DNA of 7,579 nucleotides from an uncultured Prevotella sp. (GTDB taxonomy: Bacteria; Bacteroidota; Bacteroidia; Bacteroidales; Bacteroidaceae): positions 1-7,579 of the forward strand of contig CALGHW010000402.1 in NCBI GenBank assembly GCA_937916075.1. The letters run 5' to 3'. Positions within the stretch are counted from its first letter, which is position 1, and each line of letters starts with the position of its first letter. The notes below the pieces were generated by a model. The model had not been told where the DNA came from. It saw only the letters and a list, made by a program, of their open reading frames with translations, and searched no databases. Positions 6,221-7,579 of the stretch are shown piece by piece. The translations under genes and the position numbers were made by a program.

Positions 6221-6300
6221 GAAGAGTGAAGAATGAAGTGTGAAGAATTCGATGACTTGTCTGCCGACAATGGAATTCTCCGTTCTTCACTCTTCACTCC
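6221..6300. repeat. Inverted repeat with 7-base periodicity between rhaA and rhaT
   Basis: Arms 6224-6250 and 6273-6299 are imperfect inverted copies (22 of 27 positions match) separated by 22 bases. The inner ends are GAATTC on both sides. The left arm reads as consecutive 7-base units GAAGAGT, GAAGAAT, GAAGTGT, GAAGAAT (6221-6248). The right arm shows the same period on the other strand. In the rhaA-rhaT transcript it would fold into a long hairpin followed by CTTCC and a run of six T just before the rhaT ATG, so it could act as an attenuator or mRNA stabiliser. It may also be a dispersed intergenic repeat. Confidence 0.75.
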
Positions 6301-6322
6301 TCGTTGTTGTCTACAAGATTGA

Positions 6323-7576
6323 TTAGTTGCGCTTGCTCAATACGTCGGCTTCATACTTCTCCACGTCGGCCAGGTAGTCCTCGCCCACGGGTACATTGTT
6401 CTTCATGTTGAAGTAGTCGTAAACGGCGCCGAACGGCAGGGTCTTGGCCTCTTCCAGCAGGGCCAGACGCTCAAAGAACTTGCCCTCGTCCTCATACTTG
6501 CGCAGGATGTCGAGCGGCTCAAGGAAGGCCTGGAGCAGTGACTTCTGTGCGGCGCGCACACCGATGATGTAAGCACCGATACGGTTGATGGAGGCGTCGA
6601 AGTAGTCGAGTCCGATGTGTGCGCGGTCGAGCGCATTAGCACGTACCAACTCGGAGAAGAGGTTGCGGGTGTTGTCGTCGAAGAGGGTCACGTGGTCTGA
6701 GTCCCAGTGCATTGGGCGCGACACGTGGAGCATCAGCTCGGGCACATACAGCAGCAGGGCCGACACGGCGTCAGACACATTCTCTGTAGGCTCGTAGTGG
6801 CCGGTGTCGAGGGTGTAGATGACGTTGTTCTTGGCGCAATAGCCTGTATAGAAGTAATTGGAGCCCACGGTATAGGCCTCCAGTCCGATACCGAAGAGCT
6901 TGGCTTCCAGGCAAGACTTCATGTGGGGCAGTTCCTCTGCGAGGATTTCGTCGAGGCTGTTCTTCAGGATCTGGCGGTAGCGAGCCTTCTCCACAGTGAG
7001 GTCCTTACTTCCGTCGTGTACCCAGATGTTCATGATACATGGGTCGTCCTGGTATTTACCCATGGCATCAGCGATGCGGCGGCAGCGCTTGGTGTGCTCA
7101 ATCCAGAAGTCGCGAATCTCCTTGTCGGGGTTAGACAGGGTGAGGTTGCCGCTTTTGGGGTGAGAGAAAGAAGTGGAGTTGAAGTCGAGTTTCAAGTCGT
7201 GCTCCTTGGCCCACTGCATCCAGCCTTCGAAATGCTCCACGCCAACCTGGTCACGGTCTACAAACTTGCCGCCAAACTCTCCGTATGTCTCGTGGAGGTT
7301 CAGGCGATATTTTCCGGCCAGGAGTGACTTAACCTTCTCGATGTCCTGGCGCAGCTCGTCGATGTTGCGTGCCTTGCCGGGATAGTTGCCAGTGGTCTGT
7401 ATACCGCCTGAAGCGGCTACGTTGCGCTCAAAGCCCACCACGTCGTCAGCCTGCCAGCAGTGCAGTGAGATAGGGGTCTTCTCCAGTGTCTCGATGGCCT
7501 TGTCGGTATCGATACCCAGAGCGGCATAGCGCTCCTTGGCCAGTTCGTAAGCCTTTGTAATCTGTTCTGTTTTCAT
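6323..7576 (-). CDS. rhaA: L-rhamnose isomerase
   Basis: This enzyme converts L-rhamnose to L-rhamnulose in the cytoplasm, the first step of rhamnose breakdown after uptake; Bacteroides annotations may call it rhaI. The gene is complete, with 417 residues against about 419 in E. coli, and starts at ATG 7576-7574, three bases from the window edge. The fold is a metal-dependent TIM barrel of the xylose isomerase type. Aligning with the E. coli ligands with a constant offset of 10 gives Glu224 (in LEAKLFGIG), Asp257 (in LDTGHY), His284, Asp292 and Asp294 (in HWDSDHV) and Asp324 (in IGLDYFDAS), all present. Other conserved stretches are CWQADDVVGFE (40-50) and NIWVHDGSKD (183-192). The promoter is outside the window. 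rhaT follows 120 bases downstream on the same strand. Kinase, aldolase and regulator genes are not seen here. Confidence 0.97.
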   Translation of the reverse strand: MKTEQITKAYELAKERYAALGIDTDKAIETLEKTPISLHCWQADDVVGFERNVAASGGIQTTGNYPGKARNIDELRQDIEKVKSLLAGKYRLNLHETYGEFGGKFVDRDQVGVEHFEGWMQWAKEHDLKLDFNSTSFSHPKSGNLTLSNPDKEIRDFWIEHTKRCRRIADAMGKYQDDPCIMNIWVHDGSKDLTVEKARYRQILKNSLDEILAEELPHMKSCLEAKLFGIGLEAYTVGSNYFYTGYCAKNNVIYTLDTGHYEPTENVSDAVSALLLYVPELMLHVSRPMHWDSDHVTLFDDNTRNLFSELVRANALDRAHIGLDYFDASINRIGAYIIGVRAAQKSLLQAFLEPLDILRKYEDEGKFFERLALLEEAKTLPFGAVYDYFNMKNNVPVGEDYLADVEKYEADVLSKRN

Positions 7577-7579
7577 TTC

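Noticed and set aside
1..7579. CRISPR array, tRNA, insertion sequence or prophage genes
   Set aside because: No regularly spaced repeats, cloverleaf sequences, transposase motifs or phage-like proteins were seen on either strand.

Overview
The window looks like chromosomal core sequence from a Bacteroidales bacterium, most likely Prevotellaceae. The gene families, the Bacteroidetes-type promoters (TAnnTTTG about 20 bases below a TTG) and the GC-rich third codon positions all point that way. Apart from the 3' end of typA at the left edge, every gene reads leftward on the minus strand. I found no phage, transposon, CRISPR or defence genes. I also see no convincing new multi-gene system, and no gene-free stretch longer than about 190 bases.

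Layout. Bases 1-324 (+) hold the last 107 codons of the ribosome-associated GTPase TypA/BipA, followed by a strong hairpin terminator. Facing it is an uncharacterised 57-residue membrane protein (449-622, -) with its own promoter. Next comes rpsO (ribosomal protein S15, 812-1077, -), with a terminator, a structured leader of about 100 bases and a good promoter. In this copy rpsO carries a net 4-base deletion that shifts the frame after codon 17. That is either a sequence error or a real lesion.

Bases 1269-4978 hold a tightly packed minus-strand operon. A 711-residue CPA2-type cation/proton antiporter with a C-terminal cytoplasmic region is transcribed first, from a promoter near 5008. It is followed after 5 bases by a LolD-type ATPase for lipoprotein release, and after a further 12 bases by a CvfB-family RNA-binding protein with S1-like domains and a winged helix. 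All three concern envelope, ion or RNA housekeeping, but nothing in the sequence shows that they act in one pathway.

Bases 5168-7576 hold two L-rhamnose genes, rhaA (isomerase, complete) followed by rhaT (rhamnose/H+ symporter). RhaT brings in L-rhamnose and RhaA converts it to L-rhamnulose. The kinase, aldolase, lactaldehyde enzyme and regulator are not in the window; some may lie just upstream of rhaA. The rhaA-rhaT gap carries an imperfect 27-base inverted repeat whose arms are built of 7-base units. A long-stem terminator ends the rha unit.

The points most worth a second look are the rpsO frameshift, the heptad inverted repeat, the lack of acidic residues in the antiporter's expected ion-binding helices, the small membrane protein and the rpsO leader.
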